Source: Tetracladium setigerum
Taxonomy: Eukaryota; Ascomycota; Leotiomycetes; Helotiales
DNA: 64,000 nucleotides
NCBI GenBank assembly: GCA_031472005.1
Contig: PZJY01000005.1
Span: 2,480,001-2,544,000, forward strand
Direction: 5' to 3'
The translations under genes and the position numbers were made by a program. The notes under the pieces are model-generated. The model was not told the origin of the DNA and searched no databases. It saw only the letters and a list, made by a program, of their open reading frames with translations. The stretch's first letter is position 1. The number at the start of each line of letters is the position of its first letter. This document shows positions 11,638-23,635 of the stretch, in pieces.

Positions 11638-14382
11638 GGCCGGGGAAGTTTGTTGATTGGGAGCGTCAAAATGGGTTTGGCACGTTGTCTTGTAACGTTG
11701 GGCTTTGTATTTATATATGATAGCATTGGCACGCGGAACTTACTGGCTTATATAGACAGTAAGAGTTCATTAGAGCTAGCTACGGAGATTGGAGAAAACT
11801 TCCTATATCGTCGATGAATGCATTAACTTTGAACATTTATGTTTCTCAAGATTAGAAGGAGAAATAGAGTAAGCAGTTAGTTCCGCCTCTTTCGACGATA
11901 TGCTGTATTCAAAGCTGGGTATATTCCTCGCCGTAGGTATAGTTGGAACTTGGCTATTATGAATAGAGGTTTCAAGTCGAGGAGTACTGCCAGCACCTTC
12001 AGAACACTAGAGAATGTGAAGTTACAAAATCCCTGGATGAAAGGAAACCAAACATCAACTTTGTACTAACCAAAAATCATCGAAACAAGCAAAGCAGGCT
12101 AGGCAACTACGATTCTAGAGATGAATGATACCTCTTCAGACAGTAGTAGCTTGAGTCATTATCTGCAACTATGAGAACGTAAAACAATCAGCAAAAAGCA
12201 TCGTGACACGTAAAAACCTAAGCAATAAACGAATAGGAAGACTGAAACATAGGACACGTGAATTCGCGTGACCAAAAGCTTTTTAGCACGAGAGTTTAGG
12301 GTTCCTTGCATGGTGTCCCCATAGGTTCATGATCTTCCCATTCGAGAGGCGGGGTGGGAAAGGCTGCGAAGGATGGAAGACATCGATTGGAAGGATCTGG
12401 GGATGCTTGTGCAGTCAAGCGCCCAGTCTCACCATTGGCTATTCTTGGGTGCGTGCCATGGGAGCGCACACCTCCATCAGATGGAAGAAGTCAACACGTC
12501 GGTGCCGGGGCGTTGCAGTTGCACTGCTGAAAAGCCGTTCGTTCAGCCGGGAGTGATGCATCGGTTCTGTCTTGAGAGTCTGGAACTGGCTGACTGACAT
12601 GCAGCAGGTCCCGTATTATTTCCATCTGGCAGGACAGAAGCGGATGATGGTAAAAACGAGACGTCACTACTACTACTCAACTCCGTTGGGCAGCACCAAG
12701 GCACACACACATACAGTACAGCAGTTCACGGCCCAGTATTGATGATTGAATCGTGGAGTATGAAGCTAGAAGGATGCGGTGGCCGCCCGTTGGACTGGAT
12801 TTTGGAGGGGCAAGTCCAAGTTGCAGCACAAGGTTGATCTTGGCGGGTGTGCCCAGAAGGACGATCGAGGGAAATCGGTTTTCGATGTTTCGATTTCGAT
12901 TTCCAAACACGCTAGTGCCGTAAGCGAGGGAGGTATTGGAGTGAAGCAAAGGGAACGATTCGATGTCATGGTGCGTTCGAGGGTGAAAAGATTGGAAGGA
13001 AAAGAAAAGGCGATAGGTGTGTGTGGGAGAAGATTCTGTCTTTTCCCTGCTGTTGCTGCTGCTACTGCTGCTACTGCTGCCAACCGAGGCGCTTTTGCTG
13101 GGTGTGGACTGCAAGTGCAACCTATCGGGATGGAATCGCTGTCCAACGGCTGTGTGTGTGCGTGTGCGTGTGCGTGTGAGTGAGTAGTGAGTGAGTGAGT
13201 AGTGTGTGTTCTGATTCTGTGCCATCCATCTGTGCCATCTGTGCCATCTGTGCCCTTCTGTGTGGTGAGAAAGAAAGGAAGGATGAAAGCTCTGTGCTGG
13301 CCTGCCTGCATTATTGCTGAGTGATGGTGAATGGTGAATAATGATGATGCGAATCCGCCCGTTCCTGCTGGGGGCGGCGTGGCTGGAGGCCTGCAGCTTT
13401 TCTTGGAATTATTGGGTGATTGCCTTGCCTCTATTCATTCAGTTCAGTCTTCTGTTTCCTTCTCCAGCTTCCAGCTTCTGATGCTTCAACTTCTGCTTCG
13501 AGGGCGATGGGATGGTTGTGGTGTGGGATCCCTGGTCTCCGGCCAAGGTACAGACACCACCTTGCTGTACAGTCCAGGACAGTCCCACGGGTAGGATCAT
13601 TTGCCTCGCGCTTCTCCGGCCAGGCCCTTCGCTGACGCCACGCGCAAAAAAAGCGGGTGAAGCGAGGATCAGATTCCAGATTCCCAGGCTGAGGGTGTGC
13701 TGGTCATCCGCTGCTGCTGCTATTGATGATGGGGGGCTGGCTGGTGTGACTGGACTGACTTGCTTTTGGTTCGACGTGGTGCGTGCTGAAGGTTTTTGGG
13801 AGGGCGGGCGGATACGGACTCCACTGGATGGATGATGATCAACCACCAAAAACCCACTCACTACCTACTACTCACTCACTCCACCTCCTCTCATAATCCC
13901 ATCATCTATCATCCCACGCATTCCCCATAACCAAACCAAACCACTCACTCACTCCCTCCCTCTCGCCCCCTCTCCCTCTCAGACCACAAACCACATTATC
14001 CAGCTGCATCGAACATATTACATTCTCTTGGAATATCTATCTCCAGTATCTCCTGCCATTCACCACCACCACCCAGATATCTCTCGCCATTCGTTGGTAC
14101 ACTCCCCACGTTACAGTAACTTGAATGTCCCGTTCCCCCATATACCACCACCCCATCGAATCTTCAATATGTCAAATTCAAGTACCGGAGTCGTCTGTCA
14201 ATAGTAGCTTGCTTGCTTTTGTTAAGACTTTGCAAACACCTGTTGTCTTAAAACACCGCATTAAACGCCACCACCATCCCCAGCAAACTTGATATACTCG
14301 CCCTTCAAGTCCCCCCCGCCTCCCCCCAGCATTCCTGAGTAAACACCCAAACTACCTCCCCAATCCCTCACAATCCCTCAAT
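11638..14382. other. 2.7-kb gene-poor stretch with microsatellites and a pyrimidine-rich leader
   Basis: No ORF here looks like protein. Low-complexity tracts include CTG-rich repeats (13046-13081), TG/CG alternation (about 13150-13180), a GTGCCATCT-type repeat (13219-13254) and CT/CCCT-rich sequence (about 13860-13985). The latter resembles the pyrimidine-rich leader of a strongly transcribed fungal gene. CACGTG occurs at 12255-12260. I read the right half as an extended promoter or 5' leader of the 14383 gene. Confidence 0.45.
13046..13081. repeat. CTG-type trinucleotide microsatellite
   Basis: Interrupted CTG/CTA trinucleotide run in non-coding sequence upstream of the 14383 gene. Confidence 0.7.
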
Positions 14383-15788
14383 ATGCATCGCACAATCCGA
14401 AGATACAAGACCGATATCAGTTCGAGTAGTGCAGGCTCTCGACAGAGCGAGGAATCCCAGGACTCGCAGAGCACTGCTCCCACCCAGTATAGCTCGAGAC
14501 CTTCGATACAACATGCCGCCACCGACCGCCCCATCTACACCACCCAAGAATATGACATCTCCCCCTGTGCTACCGATTACGCTCGCTCATCAACCGAAAC
14601 ATATGCCTCCACCGTGGCTTCCGAAGAGGACCTCTTCGACGAGCCCGATACCTACGATCCAGAATACGAAGTTCCCGAGTACCGAGATGTAGTCGAGTCG
14701 AACTTAAGGCCCACGAACCCCTCCAATTTCGCCCAATTCTTCCCCACAACAAAGAGACTGTATATTCGCCATGACGATACAACCTATGATGGAAACATGA
14801 ACTTGAGGGTAGATGCCGAGACTAAGAAGGAGGGTACCGTGCAATTGTTCCATTTGCGAATGCAGGACTTGAAAAAGCGCGAATTCTCTCTTCGCCGCTA
14901 CGAACGATCTTCTGGCCGCGAGGTTTGCCACTCGGCGCGCAAATATGTCAAGCAAACAGCAGAAAGGCCGCCCTTGACCAAGTCTGTGAGCAATGCGTTC
15001 TCCAGCATGCGTAAACCGGATTTCAAGAGATCAAGTTCCGTCTACTCCCAACACAGCCACAAGAGCTCGAGGTCGAAGAGACAAGATAGCGGCTATGGTT
15101 CAGATGAGGAGTTCGAGGCCGAAATGCAGAAGATGATGAGCGAGAAAAAGCTCCCCATCCCTACCAATACCACCAAGCTGGAATTCTCCAACTACGCACA
15201 GGTCGAAGTCAAACGTCGGGGAGCCAAGGCCTCCAAGCGTTACGTCTTCGAGTATTGGGGTCATACCTATACCTGGAAGCGAGTTGTCGAGACTGATGGC
15301 GATGGAAAGGCAATCTCATATCACCTCTACAGGGGTGAAGGTGAACACGCCATTGCCCACATCGTTCCTGAATTGAGATCTCCCGCCCAAGTGAGGGAGG
15401 AGGAGATGGACGGTGGATGGGTGCCTCCTTGCCACATGTGGATTTCCGACAAGAGTCTCATGGATGCCGTCACCGATGTTTGCGAGTAAGTCTAACAATA
15501 TAAGTACTCCCCGCCCAAATCTTTTTAACATCCTCTAGCGTCATTGTCTCAACCGGTCTCATCGCACTTGTCGATGACTGTATCAAACGCCGCTTCCACT
15601 CGAAGCAAAAGTACATACACCAAGTCTCCGTCCCTCTCACGCCATTGAAATACGACATGGAGTTCATCACTCCTCGCGCAATGATGGAGCACATGTTCAA
15701 AAGAAGAAACTCCGGTGCTCCTTCAACCAAAGAGAAAGAGCTACGACTCTCCCCACTTAGAAGACATAGTGCTGCAATTGCGCACTAA
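14383..15788 (+). CDS. Unknown fungal protein with a disordered N-terminus and a compact C-terminal half
   Basis: Two exons, 14383-15485 and 15539-15788, with a 53-nt intron (GTAAGTCTAAC, acceptor CTAG); 450 aa. Residues 1-95 are Ser/Thr/Tyr/acidic low complexity. Residues about 105-200 (TKRLYIRHDDTTYDGNMNLR ... LFHLRMQDLKKREFSLRRYE) and 260-420 (LEFSNYAQVEVK ... YVFEYWGHTYTWKR ... YHLYRGEGEHAIAHIVPE) read as alternating beta strands. The pattern recalls tubby-like/LURP beta-barrel proteins, but this is an impression only. A basic Ser-rich linker (res 200-240) contains RSKRQDSGYGSDEEF, a plausible phosphorylation and docking region. It has a long pyrimidine-rich upstream region. I do not recognise a catalytic motif and do not assign a function. 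Confidence 0.75.
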
Positions 15789-16691
15789 AGGCTCGCAAGG
15801 GCCGCCCAAAATATCGATAACGACAGATTTTCACATTACAGCGGATTTGTAATTGACGTTGGAAGAGTTCTAGCATCAATCAGTAGTAGTGCCTGTGTAC
15901 AAGGATTTGTTTTGAACATCAGCATATTTTTCTATATTTCTTTTCACATCGGTTCGGATGGTTTGGGATGGGATGGGATAGGACACCACAGGACAGGAAT
16001 ATCACAGGACATAGGATATGCATGGAAGGTTTTCATGGATGGCGATGGCATAGCCAGAGGCGTTTTCTTCTCTCTTTTTTTCTCTTCATCTCTCGCCCTT
16101 TTTGTTGGATGTAACCAGCGGAGATACCAACCACCACACTCGTTCTGGAGGAACAGGACTTTATGATGCAGCTATTTGATGATGATGACGACGACGATGG
16201 ATTGAAATCTTCAACTCTGTTCGTATTTATTCTCCATATGAATGTTTTTAATGGATGATGATAATCTACTCTTTACACGAACAAGACTTAACTATGACAT
16301 TTGATTGTTTTGACTATATATGACCCTCAAGGCATGTTCACCACCTGAGAAGTGCCATAGGAAGTGAAAGCTCTCTGCCTATGAGTCTCTCGGTCGTTAA
16401 ACTGAACTCAGTTATTCCACCGGAGCAGCTGAACCTCGCTTATTAATACAAATCCATCAAGAAGGGAGGGGTCAAGAAACACCCCACCTGCCACCCCTCT
16501 ATCGATTATAAACGACATAATTTCCCCGTCAATCCAGGTGAAACTCTTTATCAGTTACTTGCTTAACTTTCAAGCCTACAGTCAAATTATCTCCTTTCTC
16601 TCCCTCTCCCATCCTCTCACTCTCCCTCTCACTCATCCAATCTATAATACAAGACACAAGTGACGTTCACAAACCCACTTCGAACGCGAAC
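15789..16691. other. Intergenic region with a possible stress-type promoter of the aldo-keto reductase
   Basis: It holds the 3' flank of the unknown gene and the promoter of the reductase. AGGGG at 16467-16471 and CCCCT at 16494-16498 match the stress response element core in both orientations, about 200 bp before the ATG. A CT-rich leader follows (about 16590-16640). A GATGATGACGACGACGATGG run lies near 16180-16199. Confidence 0.45.
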
Positions 16692-18696
16692 ATGTCACCA
16701 TCTCAATCACCCCTCCCAACAGTTTTCCCCCTTAAAATTGCAAATGGGAAAACAATTGATATGCCATCTGTGGGATATGGAACCTGGGCATCTGGTATAG
16801 TACTATCCGTATATCTCTTCTCCGCCTCCCCTCCCCCCTGCGTTCTCAACGATCAATTCCCAGTTATGTTATCAAGTCAAGTGATCATCTGGTTCTCGTT
16901 TCTTGAGCCGAGGATTTTGATTCTTCTTGGATAGAAAGATAGATGAAGAGATTGAGTGCTAATTCGATATGTGTGTTTGTGATGGCTTTAGGAGAAAAAG
17001 GATGGTGTAAACAAGCTGTTTTGGATGCTTTGGAGGCGGGGTATAGACATTTGGATTGTGCTTGGATGTATGGTGTATGTTTATCTTCCAATCTACCGTT
17101 TCTACCAACCCCCCTACTATGCCTGAGGTACCTCGGCAAAGAAACACTTAAATGAAAGATGAGTGTTAGTCATGGGGGTTTCATGACCTTGTCTTGCTAA
17201 TACTGTACAACTAACAGGTTGATGGGGAAATCGGGGAGGCGATCAAAGAGAGCGGTATTCCCAGGGAGGAGATCTTCGTGAGTCTATCCGCATTTTATTA
17301 CTCACTGCTCTCGACTGCCATTTATCGATATCCTATCCGACCGAATAATTCCAACTCGAGAGATTCTTGGTTTTTTTCTGCGGCAAAACATCAACTGTGC
17401 TAATCAAGATAATTGTGTCTCAAAAAAACAGATAACGACGAAATTCTGGCCTCACTTCTCCGCTCCGGAGTATGTAGAGCTGTGTCTTGATCTCAGTCTG
17501 GAGAAGTTGGGATTGGAATATGTGGATTTGTATTTAGCTCATGTGAGTTTCTACCTTCCTAATTCTCTTTTCCCCCATTCTTCTTCTATACCTAGTAAAA
17601 GATGGAAAATGAGCTATCGCTAACAAGAAGAAAAGTGGCCGTACGCTGCCGTTCCCAGTACGTTGTGTAGTCCTTCTTCCTCTCGACCTCCGAAGGGAGA
17701 AAAGCCTACTGTATAGGACGAGCTAGAAGACCAACCTGCTAACGAACAAAACAATAATGTAAAGTCTCCAAAGAGGCACTTATAAACGCCAAAACTGGCC
17801 CAGGAACCTCGAATACTGAACGCGGACTTCAAACTGGAGAGGATGGAAAGGTCGTTATTGATTGGGAGCATACATCCTCTAATATCGCCAATGCCAATGG
17901 TATGTAAATAATGAATCCCTCTCTTGCCCTTATTCCCCTGCCCTTCCTTCCCTCCTTCCCCATCTGCATCCATTCAGAAATTGATAAAGCATACTCATCT
18001 CTCCCACACCACAGGAAAGAAAGGATCCTACCTCCCCACCTGGAACGCCATGACATCCCTCATCGCGACCCAAAAAACCAGAGCCATCGGCCTCTCCAAC
18101 TTCTCCATCGCCGAACTCACCGACATCCTCCCTTACGCCAAAGAAATCCCTATCTCATGCCTGCAGATTGAAGTTCACCCTTGGCTACCACAGAACGAAT
18201 TGATCAAGTTTTGTGGGGAGCATGGGATTGTCGTGAGTTGTTACTCGCCGTTTGCGGGACAGAAGAAGGATGGGAAGACGTTGGTGACGGATGAGAGGGT
18301 GAGGAAACTTGCGGAGGAGAGGGGGTTGGGTGTGGGTGGGTTGTTGCAGAGTGAGTTTTTTTCTATTTCCTTTCTTTTCTTTGTTTGATATGATGTGGGA
18401 TCCTTTTGGGGTGTATTGGTTGGTGATGGCGAGTGTGATGGGATGAGGATTGCAGCTTGAAAGATTTACTATGCTGTCCTGTACTGATCCGAATGGGTGT
18501 GATAGGCTGGGCTGTACAGAGAGGTACGGTTCCATTGGGGAAGAGTGCGAAGAAAGAGAGGATTGCGGAGAACTTGGCCGTTGTGAGGTTGAGTGAGGAG
18601 GATATGAAGACGCTGGATGGTTTGGAGTTGGCGGGGACGGAGGGGAGAACAATTGATTTTAGTGAGCAGGTTGGAGTGAAGCTTTTTACCAACTAG
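16692..18696 (+). CDS. Aldo-keto reductase, eight exons including a 22-nt exon
   Basis: Exons: 16692-16794, 16992-17074, 17218-17277, 17432-17542, 17636-17657, 17765-17899, 18015-18350 and 18506-18696; 346 aa. All phases close. The AKR catalytic tetrad is complete: D56 and Y61 in AGYRHLDCAWMYG, K86 in ITTKFWPH and H119 in VDLYLAHWP. Cofactor and barrel motifs follow: AIGLSNFS, QIEVHPWLPQ, SPFAGQ and VPLGKSAKKER. Family members reduce aldehydes and ketones (xylose, glycerol, methylglyoxal and others) with NADPH in the cytosol. There is an insertion between H119 and GLSNF (res about 127-185, partly a TGPGTSNTERG loop). The introns (93-197 nt) are longer than in neighbouring genes. Substrate unknown. 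Paired AGGGG/CCCCT motifs upstream suggest stress control (inference). Confidence 0.88.
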
Positions 18697-18974
18697 GTAA
18701 TTACTGTAGAAGAAGTTTAGGGTGAGTAGAAGAGCTTTGCTGATGAGAACTTTGTCAGTTTGAGGAGAGATGGGTGAAAGATTGTAAACAGATTTGAATT
18801 ATTCAAAATACTGAAGTTTTGCCACAATTGACTTGCTGCACTTGCAGGATGCGAAGTACAAAACAGAAGCGAGAAGACATCCGGAATTGGAGGAGGAATA
18901 TGTAGGTATCTCCTAAAGGGTTTGAAAGGGTATCTGATATTTCGACTTGTTCTTCGTTTTGGACCACCATCCTC

Positions 18975-19943
18975 TCAAAAGATCTTGCTGAGCACCCTCT
19001 TGACATTATCCGGCTGGCCCTCCGCTGGCTGCTTTTTCTTCTTTTTCGAAGCAAGAACATTCTGCTTGAAATGCCTTGGTCTCTCAGCACCTTTCTTAAC
19101 CTCCTTCGGCTTCCCTTCTCCACCATCCTCCGCGGCACTAGGTTCCCTCGCAGCCTTCTTTGCCTCCATTCCCTCCAACATCTTCGCCCTCTCCACATTC
19201 TGCACAAACTCCTTATTCTCCTTCGTCGTCTTGCTAATCTCCGCCCGCATCCTACTCGCCCTCTCCGCATCTGCTGCCGCAATTTCTGCGGTTAAGTTAT
19301 TCCACTTGAAGCCCTTCAAGTATAACAACGTCCACACATCATCATGATAGTACGTGCCCTTCTTTCCACCAATCGTTTTAGCGTTCAATAGCTCGCAAGC
19401 AGCTTTGGCGTGCGTCTTGTTGACGAATTCTACCCATCCATCAGTGTAGCTTCGCTTCTTGTTCCCTCCATTGCGAACGCGCCGTGTGTGCGATGTTGGA
19501 TCTTCCGGCGTCAGAAAGATTCGGTTAATGTCGCCATAGGGTTCGAGAAGTGATCGTAACTTTTGGGGTTTCATGAATGGAGGTACTCGTGAGAGGTAGA
19601 CCACGCCCGACTTTTTGACTGCTGCCGCAGTAGCGACGAGATTCTTCTTAGAGAGCGCCGTTGATACGCCGGGTAGTTCTGATGCTTTTCTGGGCTGCGA
19701 GATTTTTACATCTCCCTTTTCGCTGCCTTCGCCTGCCTCGTTTTCTTCAATGTCCTCGTCTTCGGCGTCCTCGAAATCGTCGGCATCGTCGTCGTTGTCG
19801 CTCAAATCGCTGTCCACCTTCCTCCTCTTTGGATTCCGGTCGCCCTTCTTGAACTGCTCGGCCTCGGAGTCGTAACCTTGACTACCGTCCTCATCATCAC
19901 TGTGGTCCGCATCCAGGAATTCGTTGTGCTTTCGGGTTGCCAT
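18975..19943 (-). CDS. ESF2: Pre-rRNA processing protein Esf2/ABT1
   Basis: Intronless, 322 aa. The acidic N-terminus (res 10-80) is followed by an ABT1/Esf2-type RRM at about res 113-200 (GVVYLSRVPPFMKPQKLRSL, TDGWVEFVNKTHAKAACELL) and the family-diagnostic YYHDDVWTLLYLKGFKWNNL segment. A basic coiled tail with KKKKK and a nucleolar-type composition follows. Esf2 is a component of the SSU processome that binds U3/pre-rRNA and stimulates the helicase Dbp8. The start MATRKHNEF is directly downstream of a short leader. It is divergent, with a 286-bp gap, from the aldehyde dehydrogenase gene, so both promoters are packed in that interval. The family call is strong because the WTLLYLKGFKWNNL motif is rarely seen elsewhere. 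Confidence 0.93.
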   Translation of the reverse strand: MATRKHNEFLDADHSDDEDGSQGYDSEAEQFKKGDRNPKRRKVDSDLSDNDDDADDFEDAEDEDIEENEAGEGSEKGDVKISQPRKASELPGVSTALSKKNLVATAAAVKKSGVVYLSRVPPFMKPQKLRSLLEPYGDINRIFLTPEDPTSHTRRVRNGGNKKRSYTDGWVEFVNKTHAKAACELLNAKTIGGKKGTYYHDDVWTLLYLKGFKWNNLTAEIAAADAERASRMRAEISKTTKENKEFVQNVERAKMLEGMEAKKAAREPSAAEDGGEGKPKEVKKGAERPRHFKQNVLASKKKKKQPAEGQPDNVKRVLSKIF

Positions 19944-20229
19944 TTTTGGATTTTGTGTTTTTTTAGATTCTTCGGTGCTTCGTGCTGCTTGCTGTCGGTG
20001 TCGAAGTCCGAAATTTTGACAGGGGGACTTCTGCGATAAATTTTTAGCGCATCCAACCCCTGTAAATCGGTCTTGACTCGCGAGCTTATCGGAGGTGGGG
20101 TTTCGTCACCAAATATCTGGACGTGTTGTGTGCCCCTCGTTCTGACACTTTTTACTTTTGACTGTTTGTGTATCCCACTTTGAAATCAATCTCGAAAGAA
20201 GCAAAGAAAGAAAGAAATCACATCTAATC

Positions 20230-21743
20230 ATGTCGGTCGAAACCATCACCACTATCTCTCCAATCACCAACAAACCGGTCGTCACCCGAACCGGGATCTC
20301 AGTTGCGGATCTCGATGTCCTCCCAACCGTTGCCACTGAAGCGTTCTTGAGCTTCAAGAAGACGTCGTTGAAGGAAAGACAGGAAATAGTGAAGAAAGCA
20401 TTGAAGTTACTTGGGGATAAGAAGGATGAGCTCGCAAAGGAGATTACGGAGCAGATGGGGAGACCTATTGCATATACCGCGAAAGAAGTCTCCACAGCTG
20501 TCATGAGGGGAGAATATTTGTTGAAGATTAGCGAAGAGGCATTGAAGGACACCGATGGTACCGCGGAGGCAGGCTTCAAGAGATTTATTCGAAAAGTGCC
20601 AGTTGGACCAGTCCTTGTACTGTTTGCCTGGAACGTAAGTGATTGTGGAATTCTAGTTCAGTTGCTGCAGTATACTAATCACATTCTTTCTCGACAGTAT
20701 CCATACTTAATTCTGGTCAACTCTCTCATTCCAGCCCTTCTAGCTGGAAACTCTGTTATCCTCAAACCCTCCCCACAAACACCTACAATCGTCGAACATA
20801 TTACCTCCATTTTCGAGGAAGCCGGACTTCCCAAGAATGTTATCCAATACTTCCACAGCGGATCTCCTTCTACAATCGAGTCGATCGTTAAGAATCCAAA
20901 GGTCGCTCTGGTTTGCTTCACTGGCTCGGTAGCAGGTGGGCTTGGTGTTCAAAAAGCTGCATCTGATAGAATTGTCAATGTAGGCTTGGAACTCGGAGGG
21001 AAAGACCCCGCGTATATCAGGTCCGACGTCGACGTACCTTGGGCGGCGGAGGAGATTGTGGATGGTGCCATTTTCAACTCTGGCCAGAGTTGTTGCAGTT
21101 TAGAGAGAATCTATGTGGATGAGAAGATCCACGACCAGTTCGTCGAGGAGGTTCAAAAAGTCCTGAAGAACTATAAGTTGGGAGATCCATTCAACAAAGA
21201 GACTCACGTTGGCCCGGTAGTGTCGAAGCGTTCCAAGGAGGCAATCGAATCCCACGTCAAGGATGCACTTGATAAGGGTGCAAAAGATGTTACTCCAGAA
21301 AATACGACCTTTTCCTCTCCTCCAGCTGACGGCAACTATGTCAAGCCAACACTCTTAGTCAATGTTGATCACTCAATGGCTGTTATGACGGAAGAGACTT
21401 TCGGTCCTGTCATCCCGGTCATGAAGGTCAAGAGCGATGCCGAAGCTATCAAGCTAATGAACGACAGTGAGTTCGGTCTGACGGCTTCCATATGGACCAA
21501 GGACACAGCCAAGGGTGCCGAACTTGCTGAAGAGGTAGAAGCCGGAACCGTGTTTGTTAACAGATGCGACTATCCTAGCCCGGTATGTTTCCTGAAGCTT
21601 TGTGATATGTGGATACTGACCATTCTCAGGATCTTGCGTGGACGGGATGGAAGAATTCAGGAAAGGGTGTCACCTTAAGCAAGTTTGGCTTCGAGCAATT
21701 CGTTAAGCTCAAGAGTTACCACGTCAAAGATTACCCCAAGTAG
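20230..21743 (+). CDS. Aldehyde dehydrogenase family protein
   Basis: Three exons, 20230-20634, 20698-21582 and 21630-21743; introns of 63 nt (in frame) and 47 nt; 467 aa, close to the usual ALDH length. Motifs: PVGPVLVLFAWNYPYL, LAGNSVILKPSPQTP, CFTGS (res 208-212), the general base E233 in GLELGGKDP, and the catalytic cysteine C267 in FNSGQSC. TEETFGPV and a tail WTGWKNSGKGVTLSKFGFEQF also fit. It oxidises an aldehyde to an acid with NAD(P)+. The GQSCCSLER context resembles the succinate-semialdehyde/aromatic-aldehyde branch, but the substrate is not clear. No presequence or signal peptide is visible. The in-frame ATG 24 codons upstream is rejected because the stretch between is poorly protein-like. 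Divergent from ESF2. Confidence 0.92.
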
Positions 21744-23125
21744 GCGGTCAGGGTGAAGTATCACTGCAGGACGGGTCGTTCTTTCTGGCCTGAAATTTCC
21801 GCACAAGGAGGATTAGGATCCACGTAGCATACCCGGCGTTGTATCTTCTCATAGACCAATAGACCGTTGCTGAACTTATCGTTGTGTTGTCAAAGTCTAT
21901 TTCTGGAGCGAGCGAAAAGATCTGGATTCTCTGCTGAAAAGGATGGCTTTTGAAGCTGAAGTGTTATGGAACATCCAAAACTATCATGGTCAATACACAC
22001 GAGAAGGTAATAGGGATTCTCTCTAATGTTTCCGCAAAGGGATTTGGTGTACATGTACTCGGAATATGCTCCTACCGTCGCTTAAAGCAAATCTCCCCAC
22101 GTCCCTTGCTCGAAATTCGAAACTAGCTCTACGCCGTTTAATTCGTTTGCTGGCCTCACCTCGAGTACAAAGACACGCGAATCGCCGACCTTGTCTTACA
22201 AGAGTAACATATTAGGCGCGTTCGCTTCTCGAACGGTCATACAAGATCCGCAGCCCCTTGCACTTGTCAGAAGTTGACTCAAAAACCATCTGAAACCTCG
22301 TTCAGTCAACTCCAAAAAGTTCTCCCTCAAAATTAAATTTCCACAACAGATTGACTTTTCCCTTCACCTGCCTAATGAAAATGCAACAGACTGCTTGAAG
22401 AATTGTATAATCTCGCGGTTGCACGGCACAGTGGGCTAGAAAGGGCCACTGGCATTCCTACGCCAGTATCAGCCCTTGCAAGGTCGGAATCCAAGGGAGA
22501 AAGCACCAGTTCACCACTGAAGGATTGTCTCCTTTAACTTTTCGTGTTGCTTCCAGGATACATTGAGAATGGTAAATTTAACGCCACCCGCTCCATTACT
22601 TCTTTCATATTGTATCACTGACTCTTGCTAATTTCTCGCTGTTGGATAGCTTTGTTGAACTGCGTTGCCCTGACAGCTTTCTCATTCTGGCTTCATCGAA
22701 GGTCATATATAAACGAGTTTCGTCCCAACACATTCATTCCCGACACTTTGGATCGACCTGTGTGGTTCTTGAAGCCTTGTGTCTGCTTTTTTTGACAGGA
22801 CTTTCTTTCATTCGACTCTCGATCTCTTGGTGGCTCAACTTTTTGTCCCTCTTTATTCGTTCATTCTTTGGTTCCTGAGCGAGCGTTGAGATTATAATTA
22901 TATCCCTTCTTCCTCCTCCTATTCAGTCACTCTTTTGTAGCATTAAACCGTTCGGATCACTTCCAGTAATTGCACGCATACGAGAGCAATTGCACAAACC
23001 GCCGCTCTACAGTATTTCACAGCCAGCCCTCCCAGGCAGCAAACAACAAACGAACATTCCTCGGCCACGGCCCACCGAATTACCCTCTGTACGCCTCCTT
23101 CGGGACGATCTCCTATCCAATCAAA
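21744..23125. other. Intergenic region with a long 5' leader-like stretch
   Basis: No domain-bearing ORF. The 22640-23125 part is T/C-rich and could be the leader of the small gene at 23126; a 78-aa ORF in it looks incidental. TGACTCA (Gcn4/CPC1-type core) occurs at 22275-22281. Confidence 0.4.
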
Positions 23126-23635
23126 ATGGATAAATGCTTCCAACTCGTCTCCAAAGTGGCCGAGCAATTTCGTGCTTTCTGCGGGCTTGATTCCAGACGG
23201 AGGCAGCTTGAGATCGTAGGTCCATCCATCCATCCAACATTCTTGGCAACACCTAGACTTCACAGCAACTGGGGTTTATATCACGTAAATCAGATCTAAT
23301 AAGTTTTCATACAGAGTGCACCTTTTAACTTTAAAGCTGGTCCGGCAGTCAATCTCCCTGGTTATTCAGAAGATGAGTGAGTCCTTTCATTTTCATTTCT
23401 TGCACCCTGTCTTTTCAACACTCAAGCATTCAGGAAACATTAAGCTAACAATAGACTCTCGCACTTCAGTATCTCTCTCATGCGCGAAAAGGCTATAGCC
23501 AGTACAGCCGTCACAGAAGATGGCAATTTCCACGATCGCCGTTCTCGTCCTGTTTCTGCTTCCTCTTTCACATGTGGGCTGGGGGAGAAGGTTATTCATC
23601 GAGCCAGTAAGGTCAGCAAGGGACAATTGGCCTGA
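23126..23635 (+). CDS. Small three-exon protein of unknown function (110 aa)
   Basis: Exons 23126-23215, 23315-23376 and 23455-23635. The introns are 99 nt (GTAGGT ... ACAG) and 78 nt (GTGAGT, GCTAACAATAG). The frame closes exactly through both junctions to a TGA. The middle exon and junction read FNFKAGPAVNLPGYSEDE then LSHFSISLMREKAIAST, which is protein-like, while the same DNA in the other frames is not. The C-terminal half is Arg/Ser-rich. No signal peptide, membrane segment or catalytic motif is visible. It is invisible to a single-ORF scan because each exon is below 61 codons. I do not recognise the family. The start could lie further upstream if the leader is spliced. Confidence 0.6.

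Noticed and set aside
12677..13311. Two overlapping minus-strand ORFs of about 180 aa
   Set aside because: They are made of microsatellite (THSLT, RTRTRTH-like) sequence with no domain.
22421..22520. Possible structured RNA (short GC-rich stems near 22430-22490)
   Set aside because: I could not fold it into a tRNA, snRNA or snoRNA; no A/B box or C/D motif.
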